Positions 24,920 through 32,923 of a stretch of DNA of 64,000 nucleotides are shown here, in pieces. Under the pieces are notes generated by a model that was not told the DNA's origin, searched no databases, and saw only the letters and a list, made by a program, of their open reading frames with translations. Position numbers and translations under genes: made by a program. The DNA is from JAITMY01 sp031553765 (GTDB lineage Bacteria > Bacteroidota > Bacteroidia > Bacteroidales > UBA932). Location of the stretch: the NCBI GenBank assembly GCA_031553765.1, contig JAVBKY010000005.1:154224-218223 (forward strand), in the 5' to 3' direction. Each line of letters begins with the position of its first letter. The first letter of the stretch is position 1.

Positions 24920-26251
24920 TTATTCGGCAATAAGCGTGGCCGAAGTGCAGCGGGCAACAGTTACATCTACGTAATCGCCCGGTTGGTGGTCTCCGCGCGG
25001 AAATACTACCACCTGATTTTGCGTGGTGCGCCCAAAGAGCTGCTCCTTCGATTTCTTTGAAAAACCTTCGGCCAGTACTTCTACGGTTTGTCCCACGTAG
25101 GGTTGCTTTGCTTTTAGCGACAGCTCGTTTTGCAGCGCTATAATTTCGTTGAGGCGCCGTGTTTTTACCTCCTCTGGTACGTCATCTTTGTAGTGCCGTG
25201 CGGCCTTAGTATTGGGGCGCTCGGAGTACATGAACATGAAGGAAAAGTCGTAGCCCACTTTGCGCATGAGCGAAAGCGTTTGCTGGTGGTCCTCCTCCGC
25301 TTCGGTGCAAAAACCTGCAATTAAATCGGTGGATATGCTGCAGGTGGGCAGTATTTGCCGTATGGCGACTATGCGCTCAAGGTAATCTTCGCGCGCGTAC
25401 TTGCGGTTCATCAGCTCCAGCACGCGCGTGCTGCCGCTTTGTGCGGGCAGGTGTATGCTTTTGCAAATGTTGTTGTACTTCGCCATTACGTGCAGCACAT
25501 CGTCGCCCATATCCTTGGGGTGCGAGGTGGAGTAGCGCACGCGTAGCGTAGGCGACAGCTGCGCTACTTTTTCAAGCAGCATGGCAAAGGTGCAGTCCTC
25601 GCCACTATCGGTTGTGTAGTGGTAGCTGTTTACGTTTTGTCCGAGTAGCGTTACCTCCTTGTAATTTTTATCGATAAGTTCCTGCACTTCGTGTAAAATG
25701 CTTTGCGTGCTGCGGCTACGCTCGGCTCCACGGGTGTAGGGTACCACGCAGTAGCTGCACATGTTATTGCATCCGCGCATAATGGATACAAAGGCGGATA
25801 TGCCGTTGCTGTCGTAGCGTACAGGGGCAATCTCGGCATAAGTTTCCTCACGCGATAGCTCCACGTTTACGCCCTTTTGCCCACTCTGTGCCATGCGCAC
25901 AAGGTTGGGCAGCTCGCGATAGGCATCAGGCCCTACCACTATGTCCACGGTTTGTTCCTGTTCAATGAGACGTTCCTTCAAGCGTTCGGCCATGCAGCCA
26001 ATAATGCCCAACATGAGCCGCGGATTTTTGCGCTTTAGTGCGCGCAACTCTGCCAGCCGTCCCCAAATACGCTGTTCGGCATTGTCGCGTATGGAGCAAG
26101 TGTTGATGAGAATAAGATCGGCATTTTGCGGTGCGTCGCATATAGCGTAACCATACTCGCGCATGACCGAGGCAACAACCTCGCTGTCATTCACGTTCAT
26201 TTGGCAGCCATACGTCTCAATATAAAGTAGGGGTGCTGAAGTTGTAGTCAT
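24920..26251 (-). CDS. miaB: tRNA-2-methylthio-N6-dimethylallyladenosine synthase MiaB
   Basis: MiaB is a radical SAM enzyme that adds the methylthio group at C2 of i6A37 in tRNAs reading UNN codons. The 443-residue protein has the three N-terminal cluster cysteines (CQMNVNDSE, NTCSIRD, GCMAE), the radical SAM motif RGCNNMCSYCVVPYTRGAE and a C-terminal TRAM domain. ETYGCQMNVNDSE with SIRDNAEQRIWG distinguishes MiaB from RimO and MtaB. Its ATG shares one base with the TAA stop of the S41 protease gene (TAATG), so the genes are coupled. Confidence 0.95.
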   Translation of the reverse strand: MTTTSAPLLYIETYGCQMNVNDSEVVASVMREYGYAICDAPQNADLILINTCSIRDNAEQRIWGRLAELRALKRKNPRLMLGIIGCMAERLKERLIEQEQTVDIVVGPDAYRELPNLVRMAQSGQKGVNVELSREETYAEIAPVRYDSNGISAFVSIMRGCNNMCSYCVVPYTRGAERSRSTQSILHEVQELIDKNYKEVTLLGQNVNSYHYTTDSGEDCTFAMLLEKVAQLSPTLRVRYSTSHPKDMGDDVLHVMAKYNNICKSIHLPAQSGSTRVLELMNRKYAREDYLERIVAIRQILPTCSISTDLIAGFCTEAEEDHQQTLSLMRKVGYDFSFMFMYSERPNTKAARHYKDDVPEEVKTRRLNEIIALQNELSLKAKQPYVGQTVEVLAEGFSKKSKEQLFGRTTQNQVVVFPRGDHQPGDYVDVTVARCTSATLIAE

Positions 26252-27915
26252 TAATTCTTAAAAGACTGGAGATGTGGTTGCTCAACTTTGTTGACAGGGT
26301 TATTGTTTTTCCTCTCAACAACTTTTATAGCAACAAGTAATGTGTTGTCAATTTTTTCAAGGAACGGATAAAATCCATCATCGTCTAACGGTGTGTTACG
26401 GCCAATATACGCGCGTATTTGCGCGTACAGTATGGAGCGGCATGCTTGCATTTCTGCATCGCTTCCTGTAACACCATTGCGTATGGCATAATCTGTAAAT
26501 CGTCCCATGAGTCCTTGGCGATTGAGGTAGCTGCTCAACTCATTAAATGTTTTTATGCTGTGTAATTTTGCTCTATTTTTATCGGCAAAATTGAGCGCAA
26601 ACTTGTACACTAAATTTTTGCGCGTAACGCTGCGGTAGTAGCTGTTAATGCCAATTGTGTCAAGTGGTACAAATACGTCGGGAGTGATGCCACCACCACC
26701 ATATACTGTTCTGCCGCCGGGGGTAATGTAGCGCAACGAATCATTTTGCTTAATGCTGTCGGCTACTTCAAACTCGCCGTGTTCGTAGCGACGCTGGAAT
26801 TCCGAGTAGTATTCATCTTCCTGGCCATTAATGTAGGGGCGCTGTATGCAACGTCCTGTGGGTGTGTAGTAGCGTGCAACGGTGAGGCGTAGACCGGAGC
26901 CGTCGTTAAATACAATGGGCTCTTGCACTAAGCCTTTGCCAAAAGAGCGACGACCTACTATGGTACCGCGGTCGTTATCCTGTATAGCGCCTGCCATAAT
27001 TTCGCTGGCCGAAGCAGAACCCTCATCAATCAAAATGGCAAGAGTAATATCGTGCAGCTGTCCACTATTATTAGCCAATAGTTCCTTACGTTTACGTGCC
27101 TTACCCTCGGTATATACTACCAGCGTACCCGTAGGTAAAAATTCGTTGGCTACTTCATACGCTTGATCTAGGTATCCACCTGTGTTGCCGCGCAAGTCAA
27201 GTACCATGTTCTTCATACCTTGAGCAAGCAACTTTTTTGATGCTTTTTCAAATTCTTCGTAGGTGTTGCGCGAGAACTTCGAAATCTTTATGTAGCCTGT
27301 TATAGCGTCTGACATGTATGCCACGTCCACGCTTTTAATGGGTATCTTGCCTCGGGTAATGGTAATGGGTACAAGCCTCCTTTCTCCATTGCGCTGCACG
27401 CCTATGGTTACTTTGGTGCCGCTTTTTCCGCGCAATAATTTTACTACGCTGTCTTGTGCAATCTTTCGTCCGGCAATTACGCTGTCGTTTACCGTAATAA
27501 TGCGATCTCCCGAAAGCACGCCCACGCGCTCCGATGGACCGCCTACTATGGTGTTGATTACAACTACCGTATCGGTAAACATGTTGAAGGTGATGCCTAT
27601 GCCGTCAAAGTTGCCGTCAAGCGATTCATTGGCCTCCTTCATATCCGAAGCGGGGATGTAGGTGGAGTGGGGATCGAGCGTTTTTAACGTGAGGTTAATG
27701 GTTTTTTCCTCCAGCTCCTCGCGCGGTACTTCGTCTACGTACTCCTTATCAATGTAGTTAAGTACAGCGTTCAACTTGTTCCACTTTTGTACCGACATGT
27801 ACTGCCGTTGCAGGTCCGACTCCTGAAAGCGTCGCCCCAACATAATACCCAACGCCAGCACCGCCAGCAGTATTAGCGGCAGCATAAGGCCGCGCTTGTT
27901 GACCTTTATTCCCAT
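26251..27915 (-). CDS. S41 family C-terminal processing peptidase (CtpA/Prc-like)
   Basis: A periplasmic serine protease of 554 residues anchored by one N-terminal hydrophobic segment (about 11-28). The order is an N-terminal helical part, a PDZ domain (about 90-180, with GIGITFNMFTD and VLSGDRIITVND), and the S41 core with ILIDEGSASASEIMAGA containing the nucleophile Ser and RSFGKGLVQ with the general-base Lys. The C-terminal 130 residues are less conserved. Such proteases trim or degrade envelope proteins; the substrate here is unknown. It is followed by miaB with a one-base overlap and preceded 6 bases away by the dCMP deaminase gene. Confidence 0.92.
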   Translation of the reverse strand: MGIKVNKRGLMLPLILLAVLALGIMLGRRFQESDLQRQYMSVQKWNKLNAVLNYIDKEYVDEVPREELEEKTINLTLKTLDPHSTYIPASDMKEANESLDGNFDGIGITFNMFTDTVVVINTIVGGPSERVGVLSGDRIITVNDSVIAGRKIAQDSVVKLLRGKSGTKVTIGVQRNGERRLVPITITRGKIPIKSVDVAYMSDAITGYIKISKFSRNTYEEFEKASKKLLAQGMKNMVLDLRGNTGGYLDQAYEVANEFLPTGTLVVYTEGKARKRKELLANNSGQLHDITLAILIDEGSASASEIMAGAIQDNDRGTIVGRRSFGKGLVQEPIVFNDGSGLRLTVARYYTPTGRCIQRPYINGQEDEYYSEFQRRYEHGEFEVADSIKQNDSLRYITPGGRTVYGGGGITPDVFVPLDTIGINSYYRSVTRKNLVYKFALNFADKNRAKLHSIKTFNELSSYLNRQGLMGRFTDYAIRNGVTGSDAEMQACRSILYAQIRAYIGRNTPLDDDGFYPFLEKIDNTLLVAIKVVERKNNNPVNKVEQPHLQSFKN

Positions 27916-27921
27916 TTTGTC

Positions 27922-28368
27922 TTAATCAATGCAGATTTGTTCTACTTGTATTCCGGCGCGCTCCAGCAGTGTTACGCCTTCGGTGCTATGGTAGTGGTCG
28001 GCAAATACTACGCGCTTTATCCCCGCTTGAATAATGAGTTTGGCGCATTCCAAGCAGGGTGATGAGGTGATGTAAAGGGTTGCTCCCTCGCTACTGTTGT
28101 TCGACTTGGCTACTTTGGTAATCGCGTTAGCCTCGGCATGCAGCACGTAGGATTTAGTTTTGTTGCTATCGTCCTCGCACTCATTTTCGAAGCCCGAAGG
28201 AGTGCCGTTATAACCATCGGAAATAATGCTGCGATTCTTCACCAGCAGTGCTCCCACCTGACGACGCTTACAGTAGGAGTTACGTCCCCACACTCGCGCC
28301 ATTTCCAAGTAGCTACGGTCAAACTGACGTTGCTTGCCTGTAGATATATTATTGTTTAAATTGCTCAT
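27922..28368 (-). CDS. Deoxycytidylate (dCMP) deaminase
   Basis: A zinc-dependent cytidine-deaminase-fold protein that would make dUMP from dCMP for thymidylate synthesis. Zinc motifs are HAEANAI (His ligand and catalytic Glu) and SSPCLECAKLII (two Cys ligands); SDGYNGTPSGFENECED is the usual dCMP-binding region. I start it at ATG 28368 (MSNLNNN), giving 148 residues; a reading from 28404 would add 12. It heads a tight minus-strand run with the S41 protease and miaB. Confidence 0.92.
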   Translation of the reverse strand: MSNLNNNISTGKQRQFDRSYLEMARVWGRNSYCKRRQVGALLVKNRSIISDGYNGTPSGFENECEDDSNKTKSYVLHAEANAITKVAKSNNSSEGATLYITSSPCLECAKLIIQAGIKRVVFADHYHSTEGVTLLERAGIQVEQICID

Positions 28369-28447
28369 CTTTAATTTATTGCAAATAAATAGACTTGGTT
28401 GCAATGTAATTTACAAGTTTAATGAAAAAAAGCGAGATGGCAAAAAT

Positions 28448-28478
28448 TTTGTAAAACACTATATTCTAACTAAGTTTG
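28448..28478 (+). promoter_or_regulatory. Promoter for the MIP18-queG pair
   Basis: TTTG at 28448-28451 and TAAGTTTG at 28471-28478 are spaced by 19 bases, an exact fit to the Bacteroidota consensus. Transcription would start near 28485, so the palindromic repeat at 28493-28578 falls inside the 5' untranslated leader. Confidence 0.78.
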
Positions 28479-28492
28479 TACCTTAAAAAAAA

Positions 28493-28578
28493 GCCCCTCC
28501 CAACCCTCCCCAAAGGAAAGGGCTCACTAACGCACAAGCCTGCTCCCCTCTCTTTTGGGAGGGGTTGGGGGGAGAGGC
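28493..28578. repeat. Palindromic repeat in the leader of the MIP18-queG operon
   Basis: About 86 bp, from gcccctcccaaccctcccca to the right end ggaggggttggggggagagg. The arms are near-complements, and the family is the one seen in leuS and between miaB and pepT. It ends 11 bases before the ATG at 28590. Confidence 0.82.
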
Positions 28579-28589
28579 CAATTGATAAT

Positions 28590-28910
28590 ATGAATTCGGA
28601 ACAAATACTAAACATACAGAAGGACATTGTGCGTGTATTGCGCAATATATATGACCCCGAAATTCCGGTGAGCATATATGAGCTAGGACTTATTTACGAA
28701 GTGAATGTGAGCGAGGATGGCAAGGTTGAAATAACCATGACGCTCACTGCGCCTAACTGCCCCATTGCCGACGATATTGTGCGCGATGTGCAGGAGCAGG
28801 TGGCATTGGTAACAGGGGTTACATCGGCTAACGTAAATCTTGTGTTTGACCCGCCCTGGAGCAAGGATATGATGAGCGAAGAAGCGAAGTTGGAGTTGGG
28901 ATTTTTATAG
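28590..28910 (+). CDS. MIP18/DUF59 family protein (iron-sulfur assembly, SufT/PaaD-like)
   Basis: A 106-residue protein of the MIP18 family. The signature is visible in YDPEIPVSIYELGLIYEVNV and MTLTAPNCPIADDI, with the conserved Cys, followed by VFDPPWSKDMMSEEAK. Members help deliver or mature Fe-S clusters; the partner is not defined here. I chose ATG 28590 because the longer open frame would translate the palindromic repeat into the protein. The next gene, queG, encodes a [4Fe-4S] enzyme and starts directly after this stop, a suggestive pairing. Confidence 0.88.
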   Translation: MNSEQILNIQKDIVRVLRNIYDPEIPVSIYELGLIYEVNVSEDGKVEITMTLTAPNCPIADDIVRDVQEQVALVTGVTSANVNLVFDPPWSKDMMSEEAKLELGFL

Positions 28911-29843
28911 GTGCTATCAGTAGATTACATAAAAAACGCTGCGCAAAATCTAAATTTTGATGCTTGCGGGGTGGTAACGTTAGATTGCTTACCAAGTGAG
29001 CAGCTGCAACGTTTCTTGGATTGGATAGCGCAGGGTTACGCTGCTAATATGACCTACCTGCACCGCTTTATTGATAAGCGTGCTGATCCTCGCCTTATGC
29101 TGCGCGATGGCGCGAAAACAGCGGTAATTGTCCTTTATTCATATAATACGCACCTGCAGCAACCGCCGCACTTACCGCAGGTTTCACGCTATGCCTACGG
29201 CATGGATTACCACGAGCTGCTGAAAAAAAAGTTATGGGCATTGCTTAAGGTTTTGCAAAAAGATGACCCAAAGTTACGCGGTCGTACTTTTACCGATACC
29301 GCCCCGTTACAAGAGCGCTACTGGGCTGCTGTGGCTGGTTTAGGTTGGGTTGGCAAAAATGGAATGCTGATAAATAAGCAGCTGGGTTCCTACGTTTATA
29401 TAGGCACATTGCTACTGAATGCCGCTGTGGAAAATGCTTCGCTGATGGAGGTGAAAAACTACTGCGGCACATGTACCCGATGTATAGATGCATGTCTCAC
29501 GAAAGCCATTGTTGGCAATGCTGTGGTGGACGCACGCCGATGCTGGTCGTACAAAACCATTGAAGCGCATACTTATGAAAAAAATAGTGCATCTGTGGAT
29601 AATGATAATTTAGGTGCGCCAAAATATATTTTCGGTTGCGACATCTGTCAGAATGCGTGCCCGTGGAATAAAAAGGCAAAGGTGGTATTGCATGACGAAA
29701 TGCAAATTCGGCTACTGTTGCAGACTCTAACGTGTGAAGATTGGCAGGAAATGAGTGCGGAAGATTTTGAGAAAAACTTTGAGCATTCGGCTATCAGAAG
29801 GGCAACGCTGGAGGGGATGAAAAGAAATATAAGTAGGCAGTAA
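28911..29843 (+). CDS. queG: Epoxyqueuosine reductase
   Basis: QueG reduces epoxyqueuosine to queuosine in tRNA, the last step of queuosine synthesis, with cobalamin and two [4Fe-4S] clusters. The 310-residue protein has the catalytic region SRYAYGMDYHELLKKKL, TDTAPLQERYWAAVAGLGW and two ferredoxin-like motifs, CGTCTRCIDACLTKA and CDICQNACPWN. Length matches the short form of the family. The start is GTG at 28911, immediately after the TAG of the previous gene, implying translational coupling. Confidence 0.94.
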   Translation: MLSVDYIKNAAQNLNFDACGVVTLDCLPSEQLQRFLDWIAQGYAANMTYLHRFIDKRADPRLMLRDGAKTAVIVLYSYNTHLQQPPHLPQVSRYAYGMDYHELLKKKLWALLKVLQKDDPKLRGRTFTDTAPLQERYWAAVAGLGWVGKNGMLINKQLGSYVYIGTLLLNAAVENASLMEVKNYCGTCTRCIDACLTKAIVGNAVVDARRCWSYKTIEAHTYEKNSASVDNDNLGAPKYIFGCDICQNACPWNKKAKVVLHDEMQIRLLLQTLTCEDWQEMSAEDFEKNFEHSAIRRATLEGMKRNISRQ

Positions 29844-29951
29844 GCAGTTGGCAATAGGCAATGTGGGCTGTCACACTATCCTGATATTTATCGGGATATC
29901 GAAGCGGTGTGGTGAAATTGTAAATCGTAATTTGTAAAATTGTAAATCCAA
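29844..29951. other. Repetitive spacer between queG and purD
   Basis: The gap starts with short near-repeats (ggcagtaagcagttggcaat), then has a small palindrome (tatcctgatatttatcggga). It ends with an AT-rich block (aattgtaaatcgtaatttgt) just before the purD ATG. The same AT-rich words precede pyrH and pepT. No promoter consensus was recognised. Confidence 0.5.
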
Positions 29952-31223
29952 ATGAATATTCTTCTTCTTGGTTCAGGTGGTCGCGAGCATGCGCTGGCAT
30001 GGAAAATGAAGCAAAGCAAGCTGCTCACACAGCTGTTTATTGCACCAGGAAATCCCGGTACGGCACAGCTGGGCACTAACATTAACATCAATCCCAACGA
30101 TTTTGCAGCGGTGAAAAGTACCGTGTTGCAAAATAAAATCGATATGGTGGTAGTGGGCCCGGAGGAGCCGTTGGTGCGTGGCGTATACGACTACTTTGAG
30201 GCTGATGCCGAACTGAAAAATATTCCGGTAATTGGCCCGTCGAAGGTGGGTGCGCAGCTGGAGGGTAGCAAGGATTTTGCCAAGCAGTTTATGGAAAAGT
30301 ACGGCATTCCCACCGCGCGTTACAAATCGTTTACAAGTAAAAATGTGGCGGAAGGTTTTGCGTTTTTAGAATCGCTCAAACCTCCTTACGTGCTTAAGGC
30401 CGATGGTCTGGCTGCTGGTAAAGGTGTGCTGATTTTGGATGATTTGAACGAGGCTAAACAGCACCTGCAGGAAATGCTCAACGGTATGTTTGGAGAGTCG
30501 AGTGCTACCGTGGTGATTGAAGAGTTTTTGAGTGGGGTAGAGCTATCCGTTTTTGTTTTGACTGACGGAAAATCCTACAAGATATTGCCCGAGGCCAAGG
30601 ATTACAAACGTATTGGCGAAGGAGATACGGGGTTGAATACAGGTGGTATGGGCAGCGTTTCTCCGGTGCCATTTGCCACGCCCGACTTTATGGAAAAAAT
30701 ACGCACGCGAGTTGTAGAACCTACAGTAAAAGGTTTGCAGGCAGAGAATATTACCTACAAAGGTTTCATATTTATAGGTTTGATAAATGTAGGTGGTGAG
30801 CCTATGGTAATTGAGTACAACGTGCGCATGGGCGACCCTGAAACCGAAAGCGTAATGCTTCGCCTTGATGCCGATTTGGTGGATTTGTTTGATGGTGTAG
30901 CTAAGGGTAATCTTGCTGAGCGCAAGTGTGCCATAGCGCAGCAGGCTGCTGCTTCGGTGGTATGCGTTAGCGGTGGCTACCCCGGCGATTATACAAAGGG
31001 TATTGCCATAACCGGATTGGAAAATGTGAACGGTAGCATTGCTTTTCATGCCGGTACACGCAGCAATGGTGGCGTGATTGAAACGGCAGGAGGTCGTGTG
31101 GTGGTGGTTTCTTCTACCGCGGATACGCTGCAAAACGCTCTTGCAAAGTCGTATGCTGAGGTGGAGAAAATTTCCTACGAGGGTAAATATTTCCGCAGGG
31201 ATATAGGAAAGGATGTGATGTAG
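29952..31223 (+). CDS. purD: Phosphoribosylamine-glycine ligase (GARS)
   Basis: PurD joins phosphoribosylamine and glycine with ATP, the second step of purine synthesis. The 423-residue ATP-grasp protein has NILLLGSGGREHALAWK at the N-terminus, the ATP-grasp segments YVLKADGLAAGKGVLI and VIEEFLSGVELSVF, then DTGLNTGGMGSVSPVPF and EYNVRMGDPETE. Length and motifs are normal. It is the last housekeeping gene before the accessory island. Confidence 0.97.
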   Translation: MNILLLGSGGREHALAWKMKQSKLLTQLFIAPGNPGTAQLGTNININPNDFAAVKSTVLQNKIDMVVVGPEEPLVRGVYDYFEADAELKNIPVIGPSKVGAQLEGSKDFAKQFMEKYGIPTARYKSFTSKNVAEGFAFLESLKPPYVLKADGLAAGKGVLILDDLNEAKQHLQEMLNGMFGESSATVVIEEFLSGVELSVFVLTDGKSYKILPEAKDYKRIGEGDTGLNTGGMGSVSPVPFATPDFMEKIRTRVVEPTVKGLQAENITYKGFIFIGLINVGGEPMVIEYNVRMGDPETESVMLRLDADLVDLFDGVAKGNLAERKCAIAQQAAASVVCVSGGYPGDYTKGIAITGLENVNGSIAFHAGTRSNGGVIETAGGRVVVVSSTADTLQNALAKSYAEVEKISYEGKYFRRDIGKDVM

Positions 31224-31232
31224 AAGTTGAAA

Positions 31233-31459
31233 CCCTCCGCTCGGCGGCATGTTGCTGCTGTTGCTGAGCGCAATTTGCAATTGCGCTCGAAATACTGTAG
31301 AATTTGTAATTCGGTGCATACCCAGGACGTTTCTTGTTGAATATTTTTTTCTCGCCCATATGCAGTTGTAAACCGCTTCGTGTAGCGGGCACGATTACCG
31401 GCCACGCTCAACCCTCATGCCGCCTTGCGGTGCAAATGAACATGCCGCTTAGCGGAGGG
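31233..31459. repeat. MITE-like element downstream of purD
   Basis: A 227-bp block bounded by inverted repeats: ccctccgctcggcggcatg (31233-31251) against the complement of catgccgcttagcggaggg (31441-31459), 17 of 19 matching. Inside are a palindrome gagcgcaatttgcaattgcg and further small palindromes (accgcttcgtgtagcggg). No coding region is seen. Terminal inverted repeats without a transposase suggest a miniature mobile element or its remnant. Confidence 0.65.
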
Positions 31460-31475
31460 GCTACTGCACCAAGTA

Positions 31476-31967
31476 TTAGTTGCACGTAGTGTAGGGATTT
31501 CCACATAAATACTTAAACTCCACCCAACCCTTGATGCTCTTTTTATCTACTGTAATTTCTAAAAAAGCAAAGCCTTTATATATGTCATACACTCGTCCCA
31601 CATAAGATGTATATAAATAATTACAAGCGAGAGAGGTCGTGTCAGGATGTATGGACATTGGAATTCTAAGAGAGTCATAATTTTGTACTGTCAATCCCAA
31701 TTCTCCAGCCCTTATCCACACATCATTCAATGATAAATCGCTTATGCTGATTTCAAAATAATCTTTTCCCTTCCTCTTTACTTCCGCAATCCATCCACCC
31801 TCAGTATCTGAATCAAGTTTTTTATAATATTTACCGGGTTTTGAGTATATACTGATAGACTTTAAATCAATAGCGTGTGTATAAGCCTCGATATTGCTAT
31901 AATGTGTTGTACATCCGTAGAATAAAAGTTGAGTCAGATAAATTATAGTAAAAATTCTTCTTTTCAT
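31476..31967 (-). CDS. Small lipoprotein, possible immunity protein
   Basis: A predicted lipoprotein of 163 residues starting at ATG 31967, with signal MKRRIFTIIYLTQLLFYGC; the lipobox Cys is about residue 19. The rest (SISIYSKPGKYYKKLD, GWIAEVKRKGKDYFEISI, VWIRAGELGLTVQNYD) has the look of a bacterial SH3-type domain. Its composition is AT-rich compared with the flanking housekeeping genes. It lies behind an RHS-core gene, and lipoproteins in this position are often immunity proteins of exported toxins; that role is inference. MITE-like blocks sit on both sides of it. Confidence 0.6.
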   Translation of the reverse strand: MKRRIFTIIYLTQLLFYGCTTHYSNIEAYTHAIDLKSISIYSKPGKYYKKLDSDTEGGWIAEVKRKGKDYFEISISDLSLNDVWIRAGELGLTVQNYDSLRIPMSIHPDTTSLACNYLYTSYVGRVYDIYKGFAFLEITVDKKSIKGWVEFKYLCGNPYTTCN

Positions 31968-32056
31968 AATACAATTTATTGTCGATTGATTCTCAAAAAA
32001 ATATTTGATGATTTTCCTAACTGCTTTTCCACCTTTTTCCAATTCTGATTGCTACC

Positions 32057-32312
32057 ACCCCGTTCGCTTTAGGCTGCAAGTGGCACGGATGTTCGGCCAA
32101 GGCTGTGCCTTGGTTGCTGTATCTGTGCTGGTTGCACCTGCAAGAACGAACAGCGGCCGCACGTAGCTACAGCCTTTTTTCGCACAACCCACGCATGTAG
32201 GCACAGCCTACCCCCATAGGCTGACGAAAGCAAAACTTCTTGTCGAACGCGGGTGCGTAACGTTACAGCCTTAGCTGAACGGGGTTTGCTTACCAGCCGC
32301 TGCGCACCCGCG
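32057..32312. repeat. Second MITE-like block, nested inverted repeats
   Basis: The outer pair accccgttcgctttaggctg (32057-32076) and the complement of cagccttagctgaacggggt (32266-32285) match at about 16 of 20 positions. A further pair, cgcgggtgcg (32248-32257) with cgcacccgcg (32303-32312), is exact. Several shorter palindromes lie inside. The block is GC-richer than the genes on either side and has no open frame of note. Confidence 0.6.
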
Positions 32313-32320
32313 TAGTAGTG

Positions 32321-32923
32321 CTACCAATACATTACCCAATACATTTTTTTCCAGCCCGTCGAATCTTGGTAAACTCCAATACCCCTCGAATAGCCATTTT
32401 TCCATTTACCTAAGCATAAGGGGCGTTCGGTAGTATTGGGTATTTTCCAAAAATCACCATATTGAGAGTCACAAAATAGGATTTGCGAAAAATGCAACCC
32501 TGTCCTGTAGGTTACATAATTTATATCTGGAATGGGTATTTTCCCTTTTAATAAGGCATCTGTATCAAAAAGAGAGCAAAATGCAGTATCCTTAAATCCC
32601 AAATAAAAAGGAACATATTGGCTATAAATACTACTATCAATGTCCAGAGGTACCTCATCTTTGAGTATCAAAAAAGAATCCCCTATTTTATTCTTCATTT
32701 TACTTAATGGAAGTTTTAACAAGTTCCCCTTCAATGACATTACGGAATCTAAAGAGTACTCCCTAGGGAAATGGGAAAACATATCCTTTATTGTATAATA
32801 ATCATTTGCATTTTGCTGCATTTGATGCAACGCCTGATAATATTCTCTTTTATATGGGTAGTGTTGCTCACATGCATAAAAAACAAAACAAATCAGCATT
32901 AAGAAAAAATTACTTCGTACCAT
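32321..32923 (-). CDS. Lipoprotein overlapping the RHS gene, probable immunity protein
   Basis: A 200-residue predicted lipoprotein with signal MVRSNFFLMLICFVFYAC and lipobox Cys at 18. I recognise no known domain. The C-terminus (LGKWKNGYSRGIGVYQDS) recalls MORN-like wording, but only one unit is present. It overlaps the 3' end of the RHS-core gene by 14 bases, the position typically held by the immunity gene of a polymorphic toxin, and shares the low G+C of the toxin's C-terminal half. The role is therefore inferred from context. Confidence 0.6.
   Translation of the reverse strand: MVRSNFFLMLICFVFYACEQHYPYKREYYQALHQMQQNANDYYTIKDMFSHFPREYSLDSVMSLKGNLLKLPLSKMKNKIGDSFLILKDEVPLDIDSSIYSQYVPFYLGFKDTAFCSLFDTDALLKGKIPIPDINYVTYRTGLHFSQILFCDSQYGDFWKIPNTTERPLCLGKWKNGYSRGIGVYQDSTGWKKMYWVMYW

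Noticed and set aside
28476..28589. N-terminal extension of the MIP18-family protein
   Set aside because: The 38 extra residues are the translation of a dispersed repeat, and the family N-terminus starts at ATG 28590.
30543..31319. Open frame of 258 codons opposite purD
   Set aside because: purD is certain on the other strand. The antisense product is Cys/His-rich nonsense without family features.
31233..32312. Insertion sequence
   Set aside because: The inverted-repeat blocks contain no transposase or other coding region, so at most they are miniature elements or remnants.
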